DNA of 64,000 nucleotides from Cohnella phaseoli (GTDB lineage: Bacteria; Bacillota; Bacilli; Paenibacillales; Paenibacillaceae), in NCBI RefSeq assembly GCF_003386235.1, contig NZ_QRDZ01000026.1:62001-126000 (forward strand), read 5' to 3'. The position numbers and the translations under genes were made by a program. Every line of letters starts with the position of its first letter. Positions within the stretch are counted from its first letter, which is position 1. Under the pieces are notes generated by a model. The model saw nothing but the letters and a program-made list of their open reading frames with translations. It did not search any database and was not told the DNA's origin. This document shows, in pieces, positions 50,638 to 60,042 of the stretch.

Positions 50638-52428
50638 TCAACTCTCCTCCTGCAAAATCGGCATTAGAACGGCAATCGTTGTACCGTCCTCCAGCTTGCT
50701 CTCGATATGAAGGCCATACGACAGGCCGTAATTCAAACGCAATCTGTCGTTCACATTCCGCAAGCCGATGCCGCTGAAGCCCTCGCGTCCCTGCTCCGCG
50801 CCATCTTCTAGCATCTTGCTCAGCACCTCCGGTTGCATCCCCCGCCCGTTGTCGCGGACCGTGAAGCGGCAGCTTTTGTCGTCCTCGATTCGTCCGGCGA
50901 TCTGAATCCGTCCCCTCGTTTCACGTTCATGTACGCCATGCACAATCGCATTCTCCACAATCGGCTGAAGCAGCATCTTCAAAATAGGCAGCTTCTCCAT
51001 TCGCGGATCGATATCGAATTCGACGTCGAACTGGTCTCCATACCGTATTTTCATAATCTGAATATAGTAATCCAGCAGCTTCATTTCCTCCGCTACGGTG
51101 CTGTACATGCCCCCGCGATTAAATGCGGCGGAGAGCAGCCGCGTCAGCGCTTCCGTCATCTTCTGGATGTTGCTTGCTTTCGATATGCTGGCCATCAGCT
51201 TGATCGTATTCAACGTATTCAGCAAAAAATGAGGATTGATCTGCGACTGCAGCGCGGAAATCTCCGCAAGCCTCTTCTGATTTTCCTTCTGCTCGATTTG
51301 TCTGATCAAATCCTTCAGTTGTCCGATCATTTCATTAAACGTCGTGCCGAGCACGTAAATTTCGACAGGGCCCGAAGCTTCGATCTTCGCCTTGAGATTG
51401 CCCGCTTTAACGGAGGCCATCTGATTGATCAGCGAGCCGATCGGTTTCACGATGCTGCGAACAATCAGATAGGACACCAGCAGAAACACGACAAGCCCCA
51501 GCGCGGAAGCCAAAATCAGCTTGCGATACACATCGTTGACCTGCTTGAGCATTCTGTCGTAGGAGTAAACCTGAATGTAATGTCTGTCCCAATCTGAAAG
51601 CGTATGAATGATAAACGATTCCTGACCGTTAATCTCCTGGACGTAATGACTTTCTCCTTCCTTCCACGCCCTCTGAAGATAGCTCAGCCCTCCGATGCCC
51701 TTGGACATAACCTCCGTTTCGCTGGATACGACGACCGACCCATAGGGGTCCACGACAAAGCTGGGACCTGCGTCGGTCGCGTTGGTATGCAGCAGATCGG
51801 CGATTTTGCGGGCATGAAAGACGAAATAAATCATCTCGACATTGTAGAAGGCCGAACTGAAGCTTGGCGCGATCGCCGCGGTTATGAAGTTGCCCCCATC
51901 CGGAAACACAGCGCCGCTGGCTTCCGCGCCCATAATGTATACTTTATTTTTATCGGAGAGCACCTCTTGGTACCAAGTCATCTTGCGAAGCTCCGAATCT
52001 TCGACGTTGAGCTCCTGCTTATAGATTGCCATTCCCGAATCGTTATAGAAAAACATAACCGAAACCAAGTCCGGCGTATAATGAAAATAACTGTACAGCT
52101 TGGACTCCAGCTGGCGGCGCGTTTCGAGCAGCTGCTGGCTTCCGTCGGAATGCCGGGTCAACGACGCATACTCGATCACTTGGCTGTCATTGGCAATCGT
52201 CGCTACCGTATTTTTCATCAGATTCAACTGCCCCTCGACGGTGTAGGATACCTGCTCCACCGTCTGCATCGCACGCGACGTCGCATTCTCTATCAAAATC
52301 GAGTTGAAAGAACGGACGGAATAAGTCGTCACCAAAAAAATCGGAAGCGTGATCAGCAAAATGAACGATCCTGTCAGTATGCTTGAAATGTTCCAGCGTC
52401 TTTTCTTCCGCCCCTGTATCCGGTTCAC
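50638..52428 (-). CDS. YesM-type sensor histidine kinase
   Basis: 596 residues. One N-terminal helix (ILTGSFILLITLPIFLVTTYS), an extracellular sensor of about 250 residues, a second helix (LILASALGLVVFLLVSYLIV), a HAMP segment, the phosphoacceptor INPHFLLNTLNTIKLM and a HATPase domain with ENAIVHGV, DNGRGM and FSGIGLRNVNDRL. Start GTG 52428 behind GGGAG at 8 nt. It would sense an extracellular saccharide or wall signal and phosphorylate the following YesN-type regulator. Confidence 0.92.
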   Translation of the reverse strand: MNRIQGRKKRRWNISSILTGSFILLITLPIFLVTTYSVRSFNSILIENATSRAMQTVEQVSYTVEGQLNLMKNTVATIANDSQVIEYASLTRHSDGSQQLLETRRQLESKLYSYFHYTPDLVSVMFFYNDSGMAIYKQELNVEDSELRKMTWYQEVLSDKNKVYIMGAEASGAVFPDGGNFITAAIAPSFSSAFYNVEMIYFVFHARKIADLLHTNATDAGPSFVVDPYGSVVVSSETEVMSKGIGGLSYLQRAWKEGESHYVQEINGQESFIIHTLSDWDRHYIQVYSYDRMLKQVNDVYRKLILASALGLVVFLLVSYLIVRSIVKPIGSLINQMASVKAGNLKAKIEASGPVEIYVLGTTFNEMIGQLKDLIRQIEQKENQKRLAEISALQSQINPHFLLNTLNTIKLMASISKASNIQKMTEALTRLLSAAFNRGGMYSTVAEEMKLLDYYIQIMKIRYGDQFDVEFDIDPRMEKLPILKMLLQPIVENAIVHGVHERETRGRIQIAGRIEDDKSCRFTVRDNGRGMQPEVLSKMLEDGAEQGREGFSGIGLRNVNDRLRLNYGLSYGLHIESKLEDGTTIAVLMPILQEES

Positions 52429-52655
52429 TGCATGCTCTCCCTCGTCCTTTAAGCTAGTGTTCTTATTTTAAGTCAAGCGGATTTGCTAGAGAAGACAAAT
52501 TCTATGCCGTTGTCTCTCCTCCCATTAACAAAAAAAGACGCCGCTTCTGCTCGATCACGAGAACAGCGCGCGACGTCTATCTTGTTTACAGTATTATGTC
52601 CGATTTCAAACCGGATTCCCATTCAAAATTCGACTCATTTGGTTTAAAATTCTCA
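52429..52655 (-). terminator. Terminator of the second sugar locus and leader of the kinase gene
   Basis: A large stem in 52528-52580 (outer AGACG/CGTCT, inner CTCG-TGAT-CGAG, imperfect middle) runs into seven T residues on the minus strand. It lies downstream of the dual-sensor kinase gene that ends at 52656. The rest of the region to 52429 should contain the promoter of the next kinase gene, but I could not single one out. Confidence 0.6.
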
Positions 52656-55643
52656 TCACATTTCCGCCCCGACTGGCGTTGCGATCGAGATCGTTACCGT
52701 CGTCCCGACAAACTCCTCGCTGTCGATGGTGAACTCAAGCCGCTCGCCGTAGTAAATCCGCAAGCGCTGATAGACGTTAGCCAAGCCGACGCCGCTGGAC
52801 CGACCCGATGAGCCGGATTCGGGCTGAGATGCCGGAGCCTTTGCCGGTGTTGCCTTTGACGATGCCGCCACTGGCGATGCTGCTTTTGACGGTGTTGCCT
52901 CCGGCGATGCCGCCTCTGGCGGTATTGCCGCTGAAGATGCGGCTTCCCCCGACAGAGCTTGCCGTACCTTCAGCAGGTCCTCTTCGCTCATCCCGATTCC
53001 GTTGTCGGCCACCGACAGTACAAACCGGCCCTCTGTCATCTGCGCGCGGATCGCGATCTCTCCGCCTCCGTACAGCTCTTCGATGCCGTGCTGGAGCGCG
53101 TTCTCGATAATCGGCTGCAGCACGAACTTCAGAATCGGCTCCTTCATCGCGGATTCGTCCAACTGCCAGAGAACGGTGAATTTGTTCTGGAACCGCAGCT
53201 CCTGGATCGTCAAATAATTTCGGGCGTGCTCGATCTCATCGGACAAGGGAACGACTTCGCTGCCTTTATTAATCGTGAATCTGAAAATTTTGGCCAGCGA
53301 ATTGACCATTGTACCCACCTCCGCCGCTCCGTACTGCCGCGCTCTCATATTGATCGCCTCCAGCGTGTTGTACAGAAAATGCGGGTTGATCTGCTGCTGC
53401 AGCATGCCAAGCTCGGCCTTCATTTTCGACGTAACCAGATCCTTCTCCCTTAGCTGCTTATTGACGTTATCCTCCATCAGCCGACGAATCTGCCGGATCA
53501 TCCGGTTAAAGCTCTCCACGAGCCGCCCAATTTCGTCCCGCGACCCGGGAGCCTCATCCTCCTGCGCATCCGGCATGCTTTCCTCTTTCTCCACCGCCGT
53601 CGTTAATCTTTCGATCGGCTTGACGAGCAGCAGCGATACGTTCCACACGGCCGCGAGAATAATCAGAATGAGCAGAACGATAAGCAGAATAAAGCGGTGC
53701 AGCATGTCGTCGATCATCAAATACATATCGTCAATCGTTCTGAAAATATAGGCGGTCCACCCCTCGTCCCCGATCGGGCGGGAGACGATAACCTGATTGC
53801 TTCCTTCGACCTTCTCGATCAGCGCGCTCCCGGCTTTCCCCTGATCGCCGCGCCATTGAGCGAAAGCTTCTTCCTTGAACCCTTGTGCCGACGCATTCGA
53901 ATAGACGAAATCCCCGGAGCCGTCAAGCATAACGAAGCTCATCTTTCGATCGGAAGCGACCGACGAGAACGCCTCTTCCTTGAGCACAACCTGCAGATAG
54001 GCTTCGATTGTTTTCCCCGTGGAAGGCGAAGGCAGCGACAGCTTCTTGATCAGCATCAGCGAAGGGTGTCCGTATACGTCTTTCAATCCGGTAATCCACA
54101 CCGTCCGCTCCGGCTGAAGCTCGGACAACAGATCGGGATCGATGGAGCTCAGCTTAAACAGCGTTAAATTGTTAAAGAAAGCCGAGGAATAGCGTGCCGA
54201 GCCTCCCGCGTCGTACAGGACGAAATAGGACAGATCGCCAAGCCCCGGATAGCTGGCCACGGTGAAGTCGTCGATATTTTCCATGAACGTGTAAGGTGAA
54301 AGCAGATTGGTCAACCGGCTGTCCGTAGACAACCGGTTCGTCAGGCCCTCGTAGCCGTCCATCCGGTCCCTGAGCTCCACGACGAGATGGTTGGAGGAAT
54401 CGACCGACAAATCCACGGCTTTATCGAACACATAGTTGTACATAAGATAGAGATGCATGCCGACAGCCGTCAACACCGGGATCAATACCGACGTCAGCAG
54501 CATCAGCAGCACCTTGCTCCGAATGGACAGCCTGGAAAACCGGGTTCCGGAAAAACGCTCCTCGGGAATGCGCTCCAGGTCGAGCTCGTTTTCCTTCTTC
54601 CAGACGACCCTGGCAAGCATCCGGAAAGGATACATGATCAGGTTGGAGAACTTGAGGGAAATCAGGAAACAAACGAGCAGCGTGCCCAAGAAAAAGCCGA
54701 CATAGATTTTGGAGAAGCTTGGTCCCCACAGCGTGCTGCTTCTCTCCCGCTCGAAAAAAGCGATGTGAAAATCATATGGAGAGACAGCCTGCGTTCTTAC
54801 CTGGTACAGCCCGTCAATCTGCTGCTCCCATTGCCGCGAGCCGTTCTCGATCCGCTGCGCGGCGGCGGCCAGCGCTTCCTCGCTCGGCAGATTGGACCAG
54901 AGCGTCTGCCGATTCTGATCGAACACGCCCACGTATCCGCTCCATATGCCCGAGGAGGGCAGCTCGGCGGCAAATATCCGCTCGTCAAGCACGATCACGG
55001 ATAATACGTTTAAATAGTTAACTCCGTTGTTAATGATCAGATGCCCCTCGACGCCCGCGAAAAATCGATTAAGTCGCTGCCAAGAATCGTCGGGGATACT
55101 CCCTTTCTTATCCTTCAGAACGTCCGTAAACATGCCCTTGGGAATGAAGGTCGGCATACTGTAATACCGGGTGAACGAATCCAGCAAGCCCGCACTCCGC
55201 ATCTCGTCGATCCATGGGATATGCTCGTCGGGGAGCAAACGGTTCGTCGCGAACGACTTGCCGAAATTCTTCTGGTTCAAGTTATCCCCGATAAAATAAA
55301 TCCGATCCACCAGCCCCTGCGGCAGATGAAGCTGTTCCAATCTGGAGTCCAGCTCCCTCCGAGCCGTCGCTTCTTCCTCAGACGAACGCAGATTCAGGAA
55401 CGAACGCGCGTATTTCGTAAAATCCGAAGATTCGATCTGCAGCGCCAAGGAGTTCATCTCGCTCAGCTTGGCGACGATTCGGCTCTCGACGTGCCGGGAC
55501 AGGTTCTGCTCGGAGGCGCTCTGGATTTCCGTGCCGACATCTCTCGTATTCCAATAGCTGATCCCGATCAGAATCGCTTCGGACAGCATGGCAAGCAAAA
55601 ACGCAATCAGCACAAGGCGATTGCGATAATAACGGAACCTCAT
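52656..55643 (-). CDS. Dual-sensor YesM-type histidine kinase with ATP-lid insertion
   Basis: 995 residues, against about 600 for usual YesM kinases. Residues 1-335 form a complete extra module (helix, ~280-residue outer domain, helix KIYVGFFLGTLLVCFLISL). A typical YesM start follows (LSIRSKVLLMLLTSVLIPVL), then a second outer domain, a fourth helix, HAMP, the INPHFLYNTLEAINM phosphoacceptor and a HATPase domain. Between DNGIGMSEEDL and GVGLANVYQRL lies an Ala/Ser/Pro-rich insertion of about 50 residues in the ATP lid. It starts 3 nt after the regulator stop and belongs to the second sugar locus. Confidence 0.88.
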   Translation of the reverse strand: MRFRYYRNRLVLIAFLLAMLSEAILIGISYWNTRDVGTEIQSASEQNLSRHVESRIVAKLSEMNSLALQIESSDFTKYARSFLNLRSSEEEATARRELDSRLEQLHLPQGLVDRIYFIGDNLNQKNFGKSFATNRLLPDEHIPWIDEMRSAGLLDSFTRYYSMPTFIPKGMFTDVLKDKKGSIPDDSWQRLNRFFAGVEGHLIINNGVNYLNVLSVIVLDERIFAAELPSSGIWSGYVGVFDQNRQTLWSNLPSEEALAAAAQRIENGSRQWEQQIDGLYQVRTQAVSPYDFHIAFFERERSSTLWGPSFSKIYVGFFLGTLLVCFLISLKFSNLIMYPFRMLARVVWKKENELDLERIPEERFSGTRFSRLSIRSKVLLMLLTSVLIPVLTAVGMHLYLMYNYVFDKAVDLSVDSSNHLVVELRDRMDGYEGLTNRLSTDSRLTNLLSPYTFMENIDDFTVASYPGLGDLSYFVLYDAGGSARYSSAFFNNLTLFKLSSIDPDLLSELQPERTVWITGLKDVYGHPSLMLIKKLSLPSPSTGKTIEAYLQVVLKEEAFSSVASDRKMSFVMLDGSGDFVYSNASAQGFKEEAFAQWRGDQGKAGSALIEKVEGSNQVIVSRPIGDEGWTAYIFRTIDDMYLMIDDMLHRFILLIVLLILIILAAVWNVSLLLVKPIERLTTAVEKEESMPDAQEDEAPGSRDEIGRLVESFNRMIRQIRRLMEDNVNKQLREKDLVTSKMKAELGMLQQQINPHFLYNTLEAINMRARQYGAAEVGTMVNSLAKIFRFTINKGSEVVPLSDEIEHARNYLTIQELRFQNKFTVLWQLDESAMKEPILKFVLQPIIENALQHGIEELYGGGEIAIRAQMTEGRFVLSVADNGIGMSEEDLLKVRQALSGEAASSAAIPPEAASPEATPSKAASPVAASSKATPAKAPASQPESGSSGRSSGVGLANVYQRLRIYYGERLEFTIDSEEFVGTTVTISIATPVGAEM

Positions 55644-55646
55644 GGC

Positions 55647-56990
55647 CTACCGCCCCCCGGACTCTGCCTGATAGAAGGCGTTGCGGTATTCGACCGGAGA
55701 TTGCTTGGCATATTTCTTGAACACCAGCGTGAAATAGCGGGGGTTCTCGTAACCGACCCTTTCGCCGATTTCGTGTATTTTGTAATTCGTCTGCTTTAAC
55801 AGCGACTTGGCTTTCTCGATTCGATACAAAATCAAATAATCGATATATTTCTGCCCGGTCATTTCCTTGAACAAGAAGCTCAAGTAGCTCGCGTTCAGAT
55901 GAACGTGCCGGGCTACGTCGTCCAAAGTAATGGTCCGATCATAATTTTCCTCGACAAAGCGCTTCGCTTCTTCGATGAGACGGTGCCCGTTCTCCCGTTC
56001 AAGCTCCCCGCCAATCGTTTCCTCACGGGCTTCCGACGCAGCCTGCTCCTCCTCTTCGCGAGCGGACGGCGCGTGAAACAACGCTCCCGCTTCCCGATTA
56101 GAAAGTCGGATACGCCCCGGACCGGCCACGGTTGGTCCCATCACGTAAGACATATGCGATTTCAACAGCCCCCGGAACCGCTTCAGTCCCAACACGATTC
56201 GCTCCATTCGCGCTCGCAAATGCTCCGGGCTCCGCTTAAGCTCCGCAACCTCGTCCGGATTCGTTAAAATCAAAGAAATTTGCCCCTTGTCATCGACCTC
56301 GTGATAGCCCATGCCCTGTTCGTCCCATAGATCCTGCATCAGGTTGTCGAGCGTGAAGAGAATCAGGTTCCATTCCTTATCCCCTACTCCCCTGGGCCGG
56401 TCGGGATAGGAGTCGAGACGAAGCAGGCACACCGCGTATTCTCCGTTCTCCTCCAGCATCACTTCGGAAAAGGCGCTCTCCAGCTCGATTGCCTCGTCGG
56501 TCATCGCCCGTTGAAGCAGGTCGCGAAGAAATTTTCGACGCAGGTGATGCGCAGACAGCTTCGCTTTGCGTTCGAGCACGGCGGCTCGCTCCTGCACGTC
56601 TTTCTCCCGATCGATCAGACGCGCCGCTTCAGCCAGAGCCTTCTCGTACTCTTCGAAATCGAGCGGCTTGAGCAAATAATCAAGCGCCCCGTGTTTCATG
56701 CACTTCTTGGCGTATTCGAAATCGTCGTAGCCCGATAATACGATGATTTTAATATGCGGGTATCGCGCTGCGACCTTCTCCGCCAATTCGAGTCCGTCCA
56801 TGAGGGGCATGCGAATGTCCGTCACGAGAATATCCGCCGGAGCAAGCTCGAGCGCCTTCAGAGCGAACAGCCCGTTCTCGCAATCGTCGGACACTTCGAT
56901 TCCGAACGCGGAATAATCGAAGCTCCTCAGCCCCTGCCTGATCTCATATTCGTCGTCGACGATCATCAGTTTCAATTTCTCGTTGGCCAT
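55647..56990 (-). CDS. YesN-type response regulator of the second sugar locus
   Basis: 447 residues. The receiver has LMIVDDEYEIR, Asp58 in ILVTDIRMPLMDGLE and Lys in YLLKPLD. The C-terminal AraC pair is ITLDDVARHVHLNASYLSFLFKEMTGQKYIDYL and YKIHEIGERVGYENPRYFTLVFKKYAKQSPVEYR. It precedes its kinase partner at 3 nt, the reverse of the order in the first locus. Probable targets are the upstream transport and beta-helix enzyme genes. Confidence 0.92.
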   Translation of the reverse strand: MANEKLKLMIVDDEYEIRQGLRSFDYSAFGIEVSDDCENGLFALKALELAPADILVTDIRMPLMDGLELAEKVAARYPHIKIIVLSGYDDFEYAKKCMKHGALDYLLKPLDFEEYEKALAEAARLIDREKDVQERAAVLERKAKLSAHHLRRKFLRDLLQRAMTDEAIELESAFSEVMLEENGEYAVCLLRLDSYPDRPRGVGDKEWNLILFTLDNLMQDLWDEQGMGYHEVDDKGQISLILTNPDEVAELKRSPEHLRARMERIVLGLKRFRGLLKSHMSYVMGPTVAGPGRIRLSNREAGALFHAPSAREEEEQAASEAREETIGGELERENGHRLIEEAKRFVEENYDRTITLDDVARHVHLNASYLSFLFKEMTGQKYIDYLILYRIEKAKSLLKQTNYKIHEIGERVGYENPRYFTLVFKKYAKQSPVEYRNAFYQAESGGR

Positions 56991-57038
56991 TCGCGATCCC
57001 CTCAGTCTCCGCTAGATGTTGGCTTTATTATAGGGAAC

Positions 57039-58520
57039 TTACGGACGAACGATCAAGCTCAGCTCGCGAACGAAATCGTTCGTCCGGAAGTTCGCCTCCT
57101 CCATCGTTTCGAGCTGCCGTCCTCCCGCATACAGTCCTTCGATCCGGACATTCTCGATAAGATGCTCCGCGTCTGAGCCGTGGAACAGAGAAGGCACGCC
57201 TTCGGGAATACGAATATCGCGAAAGACGATGTCGCGAATTCGCCCCGGCTCTTGATCGACCGACCAGCGGTCCTTAAAGATCAGACATGCCATCGCATAT
57301 TGACGCTCGTCCTCGATACGCATGTTCTCAAAGCGTACGCCGCTGATCGTTCCGGAATCTCCGACGATAATGCACAGGGAGCCAAGCTCCTCCGTCCAGG
57401 TCGGCAGACTACGAACGATGTCGCAATCCTCGAAGACGATGTTCCGGATGTCCGTGCGCGTCTCCCCGGTAATGCCGAAGCAGCGTACCTTATCGTTCCA
57501 TACGACGCAGCGGCGTACCGTAATGTCCTGCCCTCCGATCGCCGGAGGGGCGGCCATCGCTTTGACGACAACGGCGTCGTCACCGGTGCGGATCAAGCAA
57601 TCCTCCACCGTTACCCGCCGGCTGTTGACGATATCGATTCCGTCGCTATTTTCTCGGTAGCCGAACAGCGTCAGATCCTTGATCGTGCAGTCGCTCGACT
57701 TCGCCAGATGCACCGTCCAATGCGAGGTGCCGACCATCGTCAGTCCTTCGACCTGCACGTTGCGGCTATTCGCAATCAGCATCGCTTTGCGGGCGTGCCA
57801 GTCGAGCATGGACAGATCGAGGATTCCCCGTCCGAGAATCCGGACGTCCTCCGCCCCGTCCGCAACGATAAAATCCTCATATACTTTTTGCTTCGCCCAG
57901 TCGCTCGGGTCGATCGGAGGCTCGTCTTCCGGAACATATGCCCTCAGCACCGCGCCGCCCGCAATATAGAGAGTTTGGCCTTTTGTCAGCTTAAGCTTGT
58001 CGACCTTGTGCAGCCCCGGACCGTAATAGAACACGCCCGGATCGCCTGGCTTAGGGATGTCCCGCTCCGGCGCATGAACTGTAAGGAACAACGGTCGTTC
58101 GAGATTCCCGTTCGTTTGCACGATCAGCTTGCAAGGTCCGTTAATGGGAATCCGCACGCTCCGATCCTCCGCGACTTCGGGAACGATCCCCCGCGATAAC
58201 GGATGAACCGATGCGCTGCTTACCCCCTCGGAACAGTGCGCTGCCAACGTAACCTCCCCGGGACCGGACATATACTCGAAGGAGGCAAACGATGCCGGAC
58301 CTCCGCTCGTCACCGGGGCCGCGTATACCGGGATTTCTCGCCCGCCGACAGTAATCCGCCAATCTCGGGACAGCACGAGACCTTCCGGATCGGCGGCGAA
58401 CGCATCTTCTCCCTGACGCCTTAATCTTTGCTCGTCGACCGCGTACCCGATTCCTTCCGGGGCGGGATAAATTCGGATCCGGGCGGAGCCGATTTCGTAA
58501 ACATCGGGATCTTGCATCAT
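57039..58520 (-). CDS. GH28-like beta-helix enzyme, cytoplasmic
   Basis: 493 residues without a signal peptide. An N-terminal beta-sandwich (to about 170) leads through APERDIPKPGDPGVFYYGPGLH into a right-handed beta-helix. The acidic motifs NSDGIDI and TGDDAVVVK match the GH28 catalytic aspartates, but the usual GHG histidine and RIK motifs are not seen (RCFGITGE instead). It could be a GH28 relative or a member of another beta-helix family such as GH49. The start at 58520 is set by GAGGAGAGG; codons to 58550 lack support. It probably trims imported oligosaccharides. Confidence 0.75.
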   Translation of the reverse strand: MMQDPDVYEIGSARIRIYPAPEGIGYAVDEQRLRRQGEDAFAADPEGLVLSRDWRITVGGREIPVYAAPVTSGGPASFASFEYMSGPGEVTLAAHCSEGVSSASVHPLSRGIVPEVAEDRSVRIPINGPCKLIVQTNGNLERPLFLTVHAPERDIPKPGDPGVFYYGPGLHKVDKLKLTKGQTLYIAGGAVLRAYVPEDEPPIDPSDWAKQKVYEDFIVADGAEDVRILGRGILDLSMLDWHARKAMLIANSRNVQVEGLTMVGTSHWTVHLAKSSDCTIKDLTLFGYRENSDGIDIVNSRRVTVEDCLIRTGDDAVVVKAMAAPPAIGGQDITVRRCVVWNDKVRCFGITGETRTDIRNIVFEDCDIVRSLPTWTEELGSLCIIVGDSGTISGVRFENMRIEDERQYAMACLIFKDRWSVDQEPGRIRDIVFRDIRIPEGVPSLFHGSDAEHLIENVRIEGLYAGGRQLETMEEANFRTNDFVRELSLIVRP

Positions 58521-58560
58521 CGTTCCTCTCCTCGTCGCGCTTTTGCGCATCTTTCCAATC

Positions 58561-60036
58561 CTATTTGACTATTAAATCCTTGGCGTATTCGTTGATCGTA
58601 AAATGCGGGTCTTGCGTCGACTTCACTTTCTCCCCGTTGATGACAATGTTGTCGAAGACCACGTCCGAAATAATACGATCGTCGCTCCAGCCTGCAACCT
58701 TGATCTCGTTCGTACCGTCTGAATAGGAGGTAATGTTTTTGTAGCGGATTCCGCTCATTGCTCCCGGCCATGCCCAGTTGCCCTGAATCGCGCCGAAGTA
58801 GAACGAGGTGTCCATCTGCAAATTGATGAGCCGTTTCGCTTTCTCTACCCGGATATTCTCGAACGAGATGTCCTTGAACTCGGTGCCGTGGAGGGCGAAA
58901 ATATTGATCGCGGAACGGTCCGGCAGCACATCCGGATGATCGCGGTCGTCGTAATTGTAAAGAACGTCGATGTTATCGAACTTAATATTTTTGAAATAGG
59001 CGGCGACCGTCTCCGCCCCGATTCCGATCGCATTGTTGGCGTCCGCCCATAGCTGGGAGTTCCGGTATGCGATGTTATAGACGGGAGGCGCCTTCGCCGG
59101 GTCCTCTTCCTGAGACATCCCCTTGATCGCGACAGCGTCGTCCGCGGAACGAATAAAGACCCCGTCGAACACGATGTCGTGGCTGCTCACGATATTGAAG
59201 CCGTCCGAGCTGGCGAAGCGCGGGCTTACCGCTTTGTAATTCAGAACGTTCACGTCGCTGCTGCCGTACATGGACGAGGTCCAACTGTTCGTATCCCGAT
59301 TGACGATGATGTCCCGGATCGTGGAATGCGTTACGCGGCTTAATGCAAGCGCGATATCGTCGTATTCGTCGTTGCTTCTGTAATCGTTCAGCAGAATGCC
59401 TCTGCCCCTTACGGTTACGTTGGTTGCGTCATCCGCCCGAAAACGACCGCGGACGACTGCCCCTCCGCTAATATAGAGCGTCTGATTGGAATTAATCTTC
59501 GTCGGAACCGAGCCGTACTCGCCCAAGTCGTGGAAACCCGGCTCGAAGAAAAGCACGTTCGCGTCGTTCGCATCCGGAATGTCCGTCTCCGGCGCTTGCG
59601 CGAACAGATGCAGCGCTTTGCCCTGATAGTTGCCGTCCAAGACGAGCGTAACGTTAGCCGGGCCGTTCAGCTTAAACGTAATGGCATTGCCGCTGCGCTC
59701 GCCGCGTATCCCCAACGATCGCGGAACGAGCTCGAAGGTCTGATAATCGAAATTCGGCGTGATCGTAATCGTGCTGGCTCCCGGCATATCGAAGTATCCG
59801 TAGGAAACCGGCTGATTCCAGCTATTGCTGCCGGCGTTGTAGAGATCGATCGCGGTTTCTCCAGCCTTCACCGTGAAATCCTCCGATCGGTAATTGACGG
59901 GCAAATCCTCCGGCGCGGGATACGCAATAACGGGCTTCTCTTCGACTTCCGGCGTTGCGGTGCTAGCCGAACAGCCGTAAAGCATCTGCGCGCAGGCTAG
60001 AAGCAGCACGGCATACAGTAGCGTTTTCCTGATCAT
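58561..60036 (-). CDS. GH28-like beta-helix lipoprotein
   Basis: 491 residues with lipobox MLYGC, so anchored outside the membrane. The domain order equals that of its neighbour at 57039: N-terminal sandwich, APETDIPDANDANVLFFEPGFHDLG, then a beta-helix with SSDGFNI and SADDAVAIKG. The GHG position reads AIGIGAE, so the canonical GH28 histidine is missing here too. A paralogue of the following gene, probably cleaving a polysaccharide at the cell surface before import. It follows the MalG-like permease by 6 bp. Confidence 0.75.
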   Translation of the reverse strand: MIRKTLLYAVLLLACAQMLYGCSASTATPEVEEKPVIAYPAPEDLPVNYRSEDFTVKAGETAIDLYNAGSNSWNQPVSYGYFDMPGASTITITPNFDYQTFELVPRSLGIRGERSGNAITFKLNGPANVTLVLDGNYQGKALHLFAQAPETDIPDANDANVLFFEPGFHDLGEYGSVPTKINSNQTLYISGGAVVRGRFRADDATNVTVRGRGILLNDYRSNDEYDDIALALSRVTHSTIRDIIVNRDTNSWTSSMYGSSDVNVLNYKAVSPRFASSDGFNIVSSHDIVFDGVFIRSADDAVAIKGMSQEEDPAKAPPVYNIAYRNSQLWADANNAIGIGAETVAAYFKNIKFDNIDVLYNYDDRDHPDVLPDRSAINIFALHGTEFKDISFENIRVEKAKRLINLQMDTSFYFGAIQGNWAWPGAMSGIRYKNITSYSDGTNEIKVAGWSDDRIISDVVFDNIVINGEKVKSTQDPHFTINEYAKDLIVK

Positions 60037-60042
60037 TCTCGT

